A stretch of 64,000 nt of DNA, taken from NCBI GenBank assembly GCA_020852175.1, contig JADZBH010000002.1, forward strand, positions 1 to 64,000, in the 5' to 3' direction. A program made the position numbers and the translations under genes. The DNA comes from Bryobacterales bacterium (GTDB taxonomy: Bacteria; Acidobacteriota; Terriglobia; Bryobacterales; Bryobacteraceae). The notes under the pieces are model-generated. The model searched no databases. It was not told where the DNA came from and worked only from the letters and a program-made list of their open reading frames with translations. This document shows, piece after piece, positions 1 to 8,273 of the stretch (positions within the stretch are counted from its first letter, which is position 1; each line of letters opens with the position of its first letter).

Positions 1-165
1 ACACCTGCACGCGCTGGCGATAGTTCTCGAAATTGCGAAAGCCGTAGGCCTGTCTGGTGATGGTCTCCATCTTGTTGTGAAAACCTTCGGTGATGCCGTT
101 GTTGCGGGTGAAACGCCACATGGTGGCGATCTCCTCCTGCCAGGTGTGCAGCGTGTCGCCGAGTC
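1..165 (-). mobile_element. ISL3-type transposase, C-terminal remnant
   Basis: Reading the minus strand gives a peptide containing MWRFTRNNGITEGFHNKMET followed by AYGFRNFENYRQRV. This is the characteristic C-terminal end of ISL3-family (IS204/IS1001/IS1165-like) DDE transposases, including the G-[FL]-x-N-K-[MI] and G-[FY]-R-N-F motifs. The similarity fades near base 165, about 60 bp before the stop of the neighbouring enolase gene, so the N-terminal catalytic part is missing here. The true C-terminus runs off the left edge. No terminal inverted repeat is visible. It is either a decayed insertion or the edge of an element broken by rearrangement. Confidence 0.75.
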
Positions 166-223
166 CACAGGTTCGTCTTGCGTGGCGAGCCCATGCTACG
201 TTGGGCCAAACAGTACCGGCCTT

Positions 224-1342
224 CTACTCCACCGTGGTCAACCGCGTGCGGAACTCTTCCACCGCTTCCGGGATCACTTCGACTCCCAGTCCCGGGCCGG
301 TGGGCACTTCGATGGTCCCATCGCTGGGGTCCATCTCGATTTTCTGGCGAATCACGGCTTCACGAATCGGACTCTCGGTCTGGTCGAATTCGAACATCGC
401 GGGCCAGGAGTCCACCTCAGGAAAGCTGCTCATCCAATGCAGAGCGGCGGCGGTGCGAATGTGCGTGCCCCAGTTGTGCGGAATCAGCCGGATTCCGTTC
501 AGAGCGCACATGTAGGCGAGCCGGCGTCCGCCCGTCAGGCCAACGGTATCCAGGTCCGGCTGGACAATGTGCACGCGCCGGGGCTGGACATAGTTGCGGA
601 TGATCCAGTCCGCCGGCATGGTTTCCCCGCTGGCGAGCGGAATGCGCAACAGGCGGCGAAGGCGGTCATAGCCCTGCAGGTCGTGGGCCCAGATCGGCTC
701 CTCCCACCAGAGCAGGTTGAAGCGTTCCAGTTCATGGCCGAGCGCGACGGCCGTGCCGTCATCGTAGCCGCAGTTGGCATCCACGGCCAATCCGGTATCG
801 GGGCCGATGGCCTGCCGGACGGAGCGCACAACCTCCACATCCAACTCCGGACCGTAACCGATCTTCATCTTCAGGATGCGATGGCCGCGGGCGACCCACC
901 CGCGGGCCTCCTCGGCAAGACTAGCGGCCGGATCGGACCAGTCCTTGCGGTACATGCAGGTGCAGTACGGGCGGACGCGATCGGAAATCCGGTTGCCGAG
1001 CAACGCGGACACGGGTTTGCCGAGAGCCCGGCCGGCAATGTCCCACAGCGCCAGGTCCAGTCCCGCGCTGGTGGGCTCGCCGCGGTCGAACTGGCCGGCG
1101 GCGGGTTCGCGAAGATCGTCGAAAATGGCCTCCATCTCGAACGGAGAACGGCCAATGACCAGTTCCGGATACGCAAGCAGGCGTTCTCCGCCGTAGTTGC
1201 CATCGCCCCACCCGGTGATGCCCTCGTCCGTGTTCACTTCGACGAGGGTGGCCGTGCGCACGCCGGTCCAGTTCAAGGACCAGCCGAAGCGCTCCTTCAG
1301 TTTGCCCTCGATCCGATGAATTCTGACCCGCGTGATTTTCAT
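224..1342 (-). CDS. Mandelate racemase/muconate-lactonizing-like enolase superfamily protein (probable acid-sugar dehydratase)
   Basis: A 372-residue protein starting MKITRVRIHR. It has the N-terminal capping domain and a C-terminal barrel carrying a KxK motif in LKMKIGYG, the metal ligand D in VDAN, E in WWEEP, E in ASGE, and a distal Asp/His pair in VQPDLDTVG and IPHNWG. These are the marks of the mandelate racemase subgroup, whose members abstract a proton alpha to a carboxylate and often dehydrate sugar acids. No signal peptide is seen, so it should be cytoplasmic. It is the last gene of the GH127 operon, and its ATG overlaps the upstream stop by one base (TAATG), which suggests translational coupling. 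The context fits catabolism of a sugar acid derived from arabinose or a related sugar, but the substrate is not readable from sequence. Confidence 0.85.
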   Translation of the reverse strand: MKITRVRIHRIEGKLKERFGWSLNWTGVRTATLVEVNTDEGITGWGDGNYGGERLLAYPELVIGRSPFEMEAIFDDLREPAAGQFDRGEPTSAGLDLALWDIAGRALGKPVSALLGNRISDRVRPYCTCMYRKDWSDPAASLAEEARGWVARGHRILKMKIGYGPELDVEVVRSVRQAIGPDTGLAVDANCGYDDGTAVALGHELERFNLLWWEEPIWAHDLQGYDRLRRLLRIPLASGETMPADWIIRNYVQPRRVHIVQPDLDTVGLTGGRRLAYMCALNGIRLIPHNWGTHIRTAAALHWMSSFPEVDSWPAMFEFDQTESPIREAVIRQKIEMDPSDGTIEVPTGPGLGVEVIPEAVEEFRTRLTTVE

Positions 1343-2241
1343 TATCCATCTCCAAGGACGAAGGAAGGAGAGCAGCGGGGGCGTTCGATTCTGACACCCA
1401 GCCCGGGGCAGAAAGGCACGGCCAGTTCCACTTCCGGCAAACCGCCGGAGATGAAGAACGCGGGCGGCGTCGCGATGGCGTTGCTCGCTGGCGGGATGCA
1501 CGCGGCGCCATGCACGGCCGCCGCGATACCCAACGGCTCGCTCGCGCAGCACGGCGCCAGCCGGACATGAAACAACCAGCAAAAGTAGGAGAGCCGCCGA
1601 AGCCCGGTAAGACCGCAGACGCCTACATCCTGAACCGCCATGTCCACCAGACCGGTCTGGACATAGTTCTTGACGAGTGCATCGAGCGGGATGTCTGGAC
1701 CGGCGGCCAATGAAATTCTCAACACGTCCCGCAAGCGTGCATATCCTTCCGGATTATCGCCGGGTATGGGCGATTCCCAGAATTCGAGACAGGAATCTTG
1801 CAGTTTCTCCCCCAGGCTGAGCGCCTCTTCGGTGTCCCGCGCGGTGTACCGCAAGCCAACGCGCGTCCCGGCGCGGCGCAACTCGGCGGGTGCTTCCACA
1901 CGGATGATCCTGTGTTGCTCCGCGTGCCCGATGTCCGGGACCGAGGGACAGGACAGCACTTGGCCGCGATATGGTTTGCCCAGAATCCGGCAGACGGGCT
2001 GCCCCATCGCCTTCCCCATCAGATCCCACAGCGCGATATCGAGGCCACCGGCCGCGACGCCCAACGAGGCGAGTTCGTCAAAAATCGATTCCACTTCAAA
2101 GGGAGAGCGGCCGATCACCATGCCGGGTTTCCGGCGCAGAGCCTGCTGGCACAGGCTGCCGCTGCCATAGCCCGCGAGGCCAGAATCGGTCCGGACCTCG
2201 ATCAGGTCCGGCGGGAAGACCGATATTTTCGTGATTCTCAT
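1342..2241 (-). CDS. Shortened, catalytically degenerate enolase superfamily paralog
   Basis: A 299-residue protein clearly related to its downstream neighbour: MVIGRSPFEVESIFDEL matches ELVIGRSPFEMEAIFDDL, and GLTGLRR matches GLTGGRR. It is about 70 residues shorter. Aligned by eye to the neighbour, the KxK motif is absent, the VDAN metal Asp falls on an Arg (GLRYT), the ASGE Glu is replaced (AAGPD), and the HNWG His region reads APCCASEPLG. Only the central Glu (FWESP) and the distal Asp (VQDVG) remain. Canonical metal-dependent enolase chemistry is therefore unlikely. It may be a partner or regulatory subunit of the downstream enzyme, to which it is coupled by TAATG, or a decaying duplicate; the frame itself is intact. 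It starts 7 bp after the stop of the third-position GH127 gene. Confidence 0.75.
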   Translation of the reverse strand: MRITKISVFPPDLIEVRTDSGLAGYGSGSLCQQALRRKPGMVIGRSPFEVESIFDELASLGVAAGGLDIALWDLMGKAMGQPVCRILGKPYRGQVLSCPSVPDIGHAEQHRIIRVEAPAELRRAGTRVGLRYTARDTEEALSLGEKLQDSCLEFWESPIPGDNPEGYARLRDVLRISLAAGPDIPLDALVKNYVQTGLVDMAVQDVGVCGLTGLRRLSYFCWLFHVRLAPCCASEPLGIAAAVHGAACIPPASNAIATPPAFFISGGLPEVELAVPFCPGLGVRIERPRCSPSFVLGDG

Positions 2242-2248
2242 TGCTCTG

Positions 2249-4231
2249 TCAGTACACGAGCGGGAGCCACACCGTCATGTGGGAGAGCCCGCGGTTGGCC
2301 CAGGCATAATAAGGGATGAGGCGCAAGGGAGCCGTCTCGCCCGGGCCTGGACGAAAAGTTCTGTACAGCAGGTTCGACCAGTCACCGCCGCGCGTCCGGC
2401 GGGCCCGGCCCTCCAAAACCGTCACGCCGCCCAGCAGTTTCGCCTCCCAGCGAGGTGTAAGCTGCATGCCGGCGGGAATGCCAATCTCATCCACACGCAC
2501 GCCGGGGGGCAGGTCGGGTGATTCCAGACAGTAGACAAGTGGTCCGCGCATCACGGTAACCTGGTTGCGCGTGACCTCCTGGTAAGGATGCGATTCCACC
2601 AACCTGGCGGCCATGGGAAGGTTGAGTTCGACTACATCTCCCTTGGCCCAGTCGCGCCGGACTTCCGCATAGCTGGAAGGCCGCGCAGCCGCGGAGAACG
2701 GCTTTCCGTTCACCTGTATCGTGGCCGCTTCCGCCCAGCCGGGAATGCGGAGCATCAGAGCCATTTCCCCCTTGGATGCCTGCTCAAACGTAATCCGGAC
2801 CTTGCCGTCCCACGGATAGCCTGATTCCTGTTTCAGCATGACCGGGTTTTTTAACGTGCTGCTGCCATACAGATTCACCCAAACGGCGCCCGGAGACACA
2901 GCGTAGGCCCAGTTGGCCGTCTTGAGAATGGTTCGCAGCACGTTGGGCGGGCAGCAAAAGCTTTTGGCCGCGCCTGGATCCAGGGTGGTCTTCCACCGCA
3001 GAGGGCTTTCATTGCGCAACAAGGGCAGTTCATCCCCGAAGCGGCGGTGCGTGTTTGTGTAGAAGTACGAGTTGCCATCGGCGCCCACGCCCGACAGCAT
3101 GCTGTTATAGAGAACAAGTTCCATCACGTCGGCATACTTGGCCTCGCCCGTGATGGAGAGCATGCGGCGGTTCCAAAGAGCGTTTCCTATGTTGGCGCAG
3201 GTTTCGTTGTAGCCTTCCCGGTTGGGCAACTCGAAGCCGCCGCCGAAGGCCTCGGCCATGATGTCGCGATGCGGCGAGAGTCCCGGGTCGAGCGGCCCAA
3301 CGGCGCCGGTGACGTACATTTTGCGCGTCGTGACGTTCCGCCAGAGGCGTGTGACGGCGCTCAGCAGGCTCTGGTCGCCGTCCTCCGCATACACGTCGGC
3401 CGCCGTGGCGTACAGATATGTGGCGTGCATGGCATGTCCGGTCGCCTGAGTCTCCTTGCGCAAGGGAACCCGGTCCTGAAAATGATCCGACCCGCCCGGC
3501 GCCGAGCCGCGCAGGTCCACGAAGATTTTCGCCAATTCCAGGTAGCGGGGATCGCGCGTGGCACGGTAAAGTTCCATGATGCCCATGACGTTGGAAGGTG
3601 CGCCAAAATGCACCAGACGGACGGGGCGCGGACTGAACAGCGTGTAGAGATAGTCCGCCGCGCGCCTGGCGGCATCGAGCATGCTGGTTTTTCCCGTGGC
3701 CCTGTAGTGCGCCACGGCCGCGCTCATCAGGTGAGTCATGTTGTACACTTCGTGGTCCCGAGGCTGCGCCCAGCGTTCATTCCCAGGCAACTGAATCTCA
3801 GTGGAGATGTAACCGTCCGGCGCTTGCGCCTTGACGAAGACCGCGATCACTTCATCCATGCGGCGGTCCAACTCCTTGTCGTGGGTGCTGCCGTAGAGTA
3901 GCGCGGCCGATTCCAGCCATTTCGCCACGTCGCCGTCGCTCCAGTTGTTCCCCTTGAACTCGCCCGTCTCCAGTCCGGCGGCGATGCGCAAATTGCCAAA
4001 ATAAGCTCCGTTGCCCCGCACCTGCATGGTCTGCCAGATTCCTGGCAGAGTCACCTCGCGCGAAAAGCGGATTCGTTCGGCCCAAAAGCCGCTGGTCCAG
4101 GCGGCATCGTTCATACCAATGCTCTTGAGCCTGGCGTGCGGGCTGGCGGAATAGTCGGGGTCGCCGCCCGCCCTCGCCCATAAGTTGCCGGCGAGGGTAA
4201 CAACCACCAATAGAATCGAAATCCGGCTCAT
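2249..4231 (-). CDS. GH127 glycoside hydrolase (beta-L-arabinofuranosidase-like), copy 1
   Basis: A 660-residue secreted protein with signal peptide MSRISILLVVVTLAGNLWARA. It is a full-length GH127 (old DUF1680) enzyme with an (alpha/alpha)6 barrel followed by beta-sandwich domains. The zinc/catalytic set of GH127 is visible: E343 and C345 in YNETCANI, and C426-C427 in SFCCPPNVLR, matching Glu338, Cys340, Cys417 and Cys418 of Bifidobacterium HypBA1, where a Cys is the nucleophile. GH127 members release beta-L-arabinofuranose from hydroxyproline-linked arabinooligosaccharides or act on aceric acid in rhamnogalacturonan II. It starts 10 bp after the second copy, with a GTGAGG ribosome site. The exact substrate is unknown. 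Confidence 0.92.
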   Translation of the reverse strand: MSRISILLVVVTLAGNLWARAGGDPDYSASPHARLKSIGMNDAAWTSGFWAERIRFSREVTLPGIWQTMQVRGNGAYFGNLRIAAGLETGEFKGNNWSDGDVAKWLESAALLYGSTHDKELDRRMDEVIAVFVKAQAPDGYISTEIQLPGNERWAQPRDHEVYNMTHLMSAAVAHYRATGKTSMLDAARRAADYLYTLFSPRPVRLVHFGAPSNVMGIMELYRATRDPRYLELAKIFVDLRGSAPGGSDHFQDRVPLRKETQATGHAMHATYLYATAADVYAEDGDQSLLSAVTRLWRNVTTRKMYVTGAVGPLDPGLSPHRDIMAEAFGGGFELPNREGYNETCANIGNALWNRRMLSITGEAKYADVMELVLYNSMLSGVGADGNSYFYTNTHRRFGDELPLLRNESPLRWKTTLDPGAAKSFCCPPNVLRTILKTANWAYAVSPGAVWVNLYGSSTLKNPVMLKQESGYPWDGKVRITFEQASKGEMALMLRIPGWAEAATIQVNGKPFSAAARPSSYAEVRRDWAKGDVVELNLPMAARLVESHPYQEVTRNQVTVMRGPLVYCLESPDLPPGVRVDEIGIPAGMQLTPRWEAKLLGGVTVLEGRARRTRGGDWSNLLYRTFRPGPGETAPLRLIPYYAWANRGLSHMTVWLPLVY

Positions 4232-4241
4232 GGATCCTCAC

Positions 4242-6230
4242 TTATCGCGATATCGGCAGCCACACGGACATATAGGAAGGCCCGCGGTTCGCCCACGCGT
4301 AATACGGAATCAACTTCACATCAACACTTCCGGCAGCGGGCTGGAACGTCCGGTACAACAGGCCCGACCAATTTCCTTGTTTGGCGAACCTGGCTTTGCC
4401 CTCGATGACGGCCACGCCGCCGAGCAACCGGGGGTCGAAGCGGGCGCGAAGCTGAATATCCGCGGGAATCGACACCTCCGTGAAGCGCACACTGGCTGGA
4501 AGATCGGGAGATTCCAGACAGTAGACCACGGGCCCGCGCATCACCGCGACCTGGTTGCGCGTCTCCTCGACGAGCGGATTCGCCTCGACCAGCCGAGGCG
4601 CCATCGGCAGCACCAATTCCACCCGGTCGCCAGCCGCCCAGACACGCCGGACCTCGGCGAAAGTGCCGGCGGCGGGCGTGCTTTGCGACTTGCCGTTCAC
4701 CTGTACTGTCGCGCCGGCGGCCCAGCCCGGAATCCGCAGCAGCAGGGAGTATTCTCCCTTCGGCGCGGCGTGGATCGTCAGCCGCACCTTGCCATCCCAC
4801 GGATAATCGGATTCCTGCTTCAGGGCGATACCGTTCTGCTTGAGCGTGTTGCTGCCGTAGAGGATCACATACAGGCCCTTTTCGGAAACGCCGTAGGCAT
4901 ATTCGTGCGTGCTGGCAAGCATCCGCAGTACGTTGGGCGGACAGCAATAACTCTTAGCCGCCCCGGTGCTGGTGATGTTCGTCCAACGCACCAGCGATTG
5001 GTTGCGCGTAAGCGGCACTTCATCCTGAAAGCGCCGGAGAGGGTTGGCGTAGAAGAACTCCTTCCCGGAGATCCCCATGCCGGACAGCATGCTGTTATAG
5101 AGCACGGTTTCCATCACATCGGCATAGCGCGGATCGGCGGTGGCTTCCAACATGCGCCAGTTCCAGATGGCGTTGGCGATATTGGCGCAGGTTTCGTTGT
5201 ATGTCAGCCGGTTGGGAAGCTGATATTCAGGGCCGAATGCCTCGTGCACCAGATCGCGCCGGGAGGAGGTCCCATACGTCTGAGCGCCGATAGCGCCAGT
5301 GACATACATCTTCTGCGTGGCCACGTTCTTCCAGAGGCGTTCGAGCGCGGTCCAAATCGCGGTCTCGCCCGTTTCGGCATACACATCCGCGGCCCCGGCC
5401 CAAAGATAGGGCCCTGTTACACCGTGACCCACTGCTTCGGTCTCCTTGCGTACGGCGACACGATCCTGGGTCTGGTCCGTACCGCCGCGAGCCGACCCCC
5501 GGTTGGTCACGAAGATGTCCGCCAACTCCAGATGTTTGCGGTCGCCCGTAGTGCGGTACAACTCCACCAGACCCATGATCTGTGAAGGGTTGAAGTCGAA
5601 GTGGGCAAGATCGGGAGGGCGGGGCTGGAAGGTCGCGTACAAGTAACCGGCTGCCTTGCGGGCCACCTGGAGCAGGCTATCTTTACCGGTGGCGCGGTGA
5701 TGGATGCAAGCCGCGGTAATCAGATGGCCCATGTTGTACAACTCGTGATCGTTGATGTCCTTCCAGCGCCGGAAGCCCGTGTTCTGAATCTGCGTGGAGA
5801 TGTAGCCGTCCGGCGCCTGCGCCTTGCCGATGACGGCGATCACCTCGTCCATCCGCGCGTCCAGCTTCGGATCGCGCGTGACGGCATAGACGTGCGCCAC
5901 GGCTTCAAGCCACTTGTAGACATCGCCATCGCTCCATTTGGTGCTCTGGAACGTACCCTTTTCAAGACCGGCGGCGATCACGAAATTCTTATAGGTCGCC
6001 CCATTGTTGGGAATTTGAAGGGTTTCCCACATGGCGGGAATCATTACTTCATCCGACAACTGGAAGCGTTCCGACCAAAAGCCCTTCGTCCACCGGGCGG
6101 ATGTGAGGCTAATGCTCTTGATCCTGGCATGAGGGCTCGCCGAAGTGTCCGTAATGCCGCCTCGCGGCAACTCGGCGCCAAACGCCCCGTACATGTACGC
6201 CATCAGGAAGAAGTATCCAAGGAGCCGCAT
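4242..6230 (-). CDS. GH127 glycoside hydrolase (beta-L-arabinofuranosidase-like), copy 2
   Basis: A 662-residue protein. The chosen start is MRLLGYFFLMAYMYGAFGA, a good signal peptide preceded by a GAGGAAA ribosome site; an in-frame upstream ATG at 6314 would overlap the preceding gene and spoil the leader. The catalytic GH127 residues are present as E346, C348 (YNETCANI) and C429-C430 (SYCCPPNVLR). It resembles copies 1 and 3 throughout (for example KMYVTGAIG and the C-terminal YYAWANRG motif) but is clearly diverged, so the three are old duplicates rather than recent repeats. It lies in the middle of the operon, with 29 bp before and 10 bp after. It probably acts in the periplasm or at the cell surface on a furanoside linkage different from, or sequential to, those of its neighbours. 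Confidence 0.92.
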   Translation of the reverse strand: MRLLGYFFLMAYMYGAFGAELPRGGITDTSASPHARIKSISLTSARWTKGFWSERFQLSDEVMIPAMWETLQIPNNGATYKNFVIAAGLEKGTFQSTKWSDGDVYKWLEAVAHVYAVTRDPKLDARMDEVIAVIGKAQAPDGYISTQIQNTGFRRWKDINDHELYNMGHLITAACIHHRATGKDSLLQVARKAAGYLYATFQPRPPDLAHFDFNPSQIMGLVELYRTTGDRKHLELADIFVTNRGSARGGTDQTQDRVAVRKETEAVGHGVTGPYLWAGAADVYAETGETAIWTALERLWKNVATQKMYVTGAIGAQTYGTSSRRDLVHEAFGPEYQLPNRLTYNETCANIANAIWNWRMLEATADPRYADVMETVLYNSMLSGMGISGKEFFYANPLRRFQDEVPLTRNQSLVRWTNITSTGAAKSYCCPPNVLRMLASTHEYAYGVSEKGLYVILYGSNTLKQNGIALKQESDYPWDGKVRLTIHAAPKGEYSLLLRIPGWAAGATVQVNGKSQSTPAAGTFAEVRRVWAAGDRVELVLPMAPRLVEANPLVEETRNQVAVMRGPVVYCLESPDLPASVRFTEVSIPADIQLRARFDPRLLGGVAVIEGKARFAKQGNWSGLLYRTFQPAAGSVDVKLIPYYAWANRGPSYMSVWLPISR

Positions 6231-6259
6231 CGCTTTCCTCACACTCTTAAATGGAAGTT

Positions 6260-8260
6260 TCACCGGGTCACGGACAACCATACGCTCATATACGGCACAC
6301 CCCGGTTGTTCCACGCATAGTAGGGAATCATCCGGAGCATGACCTTCCGTGGACTGGCTGGCGGAAGCGGCCGGTAGAGCCGTTTATTCCAATCGCCTTC
6401 GGGAAGCAGTTGCCCTTCTCCTTCCACCACCGTGACGCCGCCTAGCAGAGAGGCGTCGTGTCTGGCCGTGAACTTGACCGCGGATGGCAGAACGACATCG
6501 CCGGGCTTCACTCCGTCCGGTAGATCATTGGATTCGAGCGCATAGACAACAGGGCCGCGCATCACGGCCACCTGATTGCGCGCCTCCTCGACCTTGGGGT
6601 TGGCCTCCCACAAACGGACAGGCATGGGAAGATCCAATACCACCGTGTCGCCTTTCTTCCAGGTACGATTCACTTCAGCGTACTGTCCCGGAGTGACTTT
6701 CGTGCTGGCGGGAGACCCATTCACCAGAACCGTCGCGCTTTCCGCCCATCCCGGGATCCTGAGCCGGAGTGCCATCGGCCGCGAAACATCCTGCCGGAAA
6801 GCGAACTGAATGCGGCCCTGCCACGGATACCCTGTCTGCTGCGCGAGATCGATCACCGCGCCGTTTGGCAATATCGATTTGAGCTCGTTACTGCCGTAGA
6901 AATGGACCCAGAGAGCGTCGTCCGACCACCCGTAGGCCCACCCGGCCAATTCGGCGACGGTGCGCGCCACGTTCGGAGGACAACAGAAGCAGTAGGGAGC
7001 CCCTGGCGTGGTCGTGGCCGGCCACCGCTCCCAGCTATCGTTGCGCAGCAGGCGGTCCTCCTTTCCACTGCGTCGAAGCACGTTGGCGTAGCAGTAAGTG
7101 GTCCCGTCCAGCCCCCATCCCGACAGGAAGGTGTTATACAGAACCCGCTCCACCACGTCGGCATAGCGCGCTTCCCCGGAAATGCCCAGCATGCGCCAAC
7201 TCCACATCGCGTGCGCTATATTGGCACAGGTTTCGTTGTATGCGATGGCGTTGGGCAACTGGTAGCGGAATCCGAACGCCTCGTGAACCGGGTCTCCGCG
7301 GAAGGAGACGCCGTTGTTGATCGCCGCGATGCCTCCGGTAATGTACATCTTGCGATAGCTGACATCCTCCCAGAGTCGGACCAGCGCACTCCAGAGTTCA
7401 GGCTCTCCCGTTTCGGCGTACACGTCGGTTGCTCCAGCCCAAATGTAGGGGCCGGTCACGGAGTGGCCCACGGCATCGGTTTCGGTGCGCATCGGGATTC
7501 TGGCCTGATTCTGGTCCGTGCCACCCGGAAGGGCGCCGCGCATGAGGGTGAAGATATTGGCCAGTTCAAGATACTTCGCTTCGCCCGTCAGCCGGTAGAG
7601 TTCCACCAGCCCCATCACCTGCGAAGGATTGAAATCGAAATGGACCAGTTCCGGAGGTCGCGGTTTGAATACCGTGTAGAGGTAGTCCGCCGTCCGGCGG
7701 GCGACGGCGAGGAAGTTGTCCTTATTGGTGATGCGCTTGTGCATGCACGCCGCCGTGATCAGGTGGCCCATGTTGTATAGCTCGTGGTAGCGCAGATTTC
7801 CCCAGCGTTTCTTCTCCGTCAACTGGGTCTGCGTACCGATGTAGCCTTCCGGCGTCTGTGCCTTGGCGATGATCGCGATGGCCTCATCCATCCGCTGCTC
7901 CAGTTCCGGGTCCTTGGTTCGAAGCCAGACAGCCGCCATGGTCTCGACCACCTTATATACATCGCCATCGCTCCAATCGTTCCCGTGGAACTTACCCTGT
8001 ACCACGCCGGCGGCGATTTTCAGATTGACCAGGTTGGCGGAATTCCTCGGATCCTGCATGGTTTGCCAGAGTCCGGGCAGGCTCTTGCCGGCAACCAGTT
8101 CAAACCGGTCTCCCCAGAAGCCCTTGGTCCAGCGGACGGCGTCCAGATCGAAATTCCGGACCTTGACGTGCGGACTGCGCGAGGTATCGATGACGCCGCG
8201 ATGAAGCGTCTGCCCCGCAAGGGCCGGAACGAGAGCGAGAGCGAACAAGGCGTAGGTCAT
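6260..8260 (-). CDS. GH127 glycoside hydrolase (beta-L-arabinofuranosidase-like), copy 3
   Basis: A 666-residue protein with signal peptide MTYALFALALVPALAGQ. GH127 catalytic residues are E343 and C345 (YNETCANI) and C426-C427 (FCCPPNVART). An extra Cys at 424 gives a CFCC cluster not found in copies 1 and 2. It is the first hydrolase after the TonB receptor gene, starting 13 bp past that gene's stop with a CGGAG ribosome site, so the receptor and all three GH127 genes should share one transcript. Expected role: hydrolysis of arabinofuranosidic (or aceric-acid type) linkages in the oligosaccharides brought in by the receptor. The family assignment is firm and the substrate is inferred. Confidence 0.92.
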   Translation of the reverse strand: MTYALFALALVPALAGQTLHRGVIDTSRSPHVKVRNFDLDAVRWTKGFWGDRFELVAGKSLPGLWQTMQDPRNSANLVNLKIAAGVVQGKFHGNDWSDGDVYKVVETMAAVWLRTKDPELEQRMDEAIAIIAKAQTPEGYIGTQTQLTEKKRWGNLRYHELYNMGHLITAACMHKRITNKDNFLAVARRTADYLYTVFKPRPPELVHFDFNPSQVMGLVELYRLTGEAKYLELANIFTLMRGALPGGTDQNQARIPMRTETDAVGHSVTGPYIWAGATDVYAETGEPELWSALVRLWEDVSYRKMYITGGIAAINNGVSFRGDPVHEAFGFRYQLPNAIAYNETCANIAHAMWSWRMLGISGEARYADVVERVLYNTFLSGWGLDGTTYCYANVLRRSGKEDRLLRNDSWERWPATTTPGAPYCFCCPPNVARTVAELAGWAYGWSDDALWVHFYGSNELKSILPNGAVIDLAQQTGYPWQGRIQFAFRQDVSRPMALRLRIPGWAESATVLVNGSPASTKVTPGQYAEVNRTWKKGDTVVLDLPMPVRLWEANPKVEEARNQVAVMRGPVVYALESNDLPDGVKPGDVVLPSAVKFTARHDASLLGGVTVVEGEGQLLPEGDWNKRLYRPLPPASPRKVMLRMIPYYAWNNRGVPYMSVWLSVTR

Positions 8261-8273
8261 GGCGTAGCTCCGG

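Noticed and set aside
77-1570. A 497-codon plus-strand open frame at the left edge
   Set aside because: It is the complement of two enolase-superfamily genes and the transposase remnant, all with clear motifs on the minus strand.
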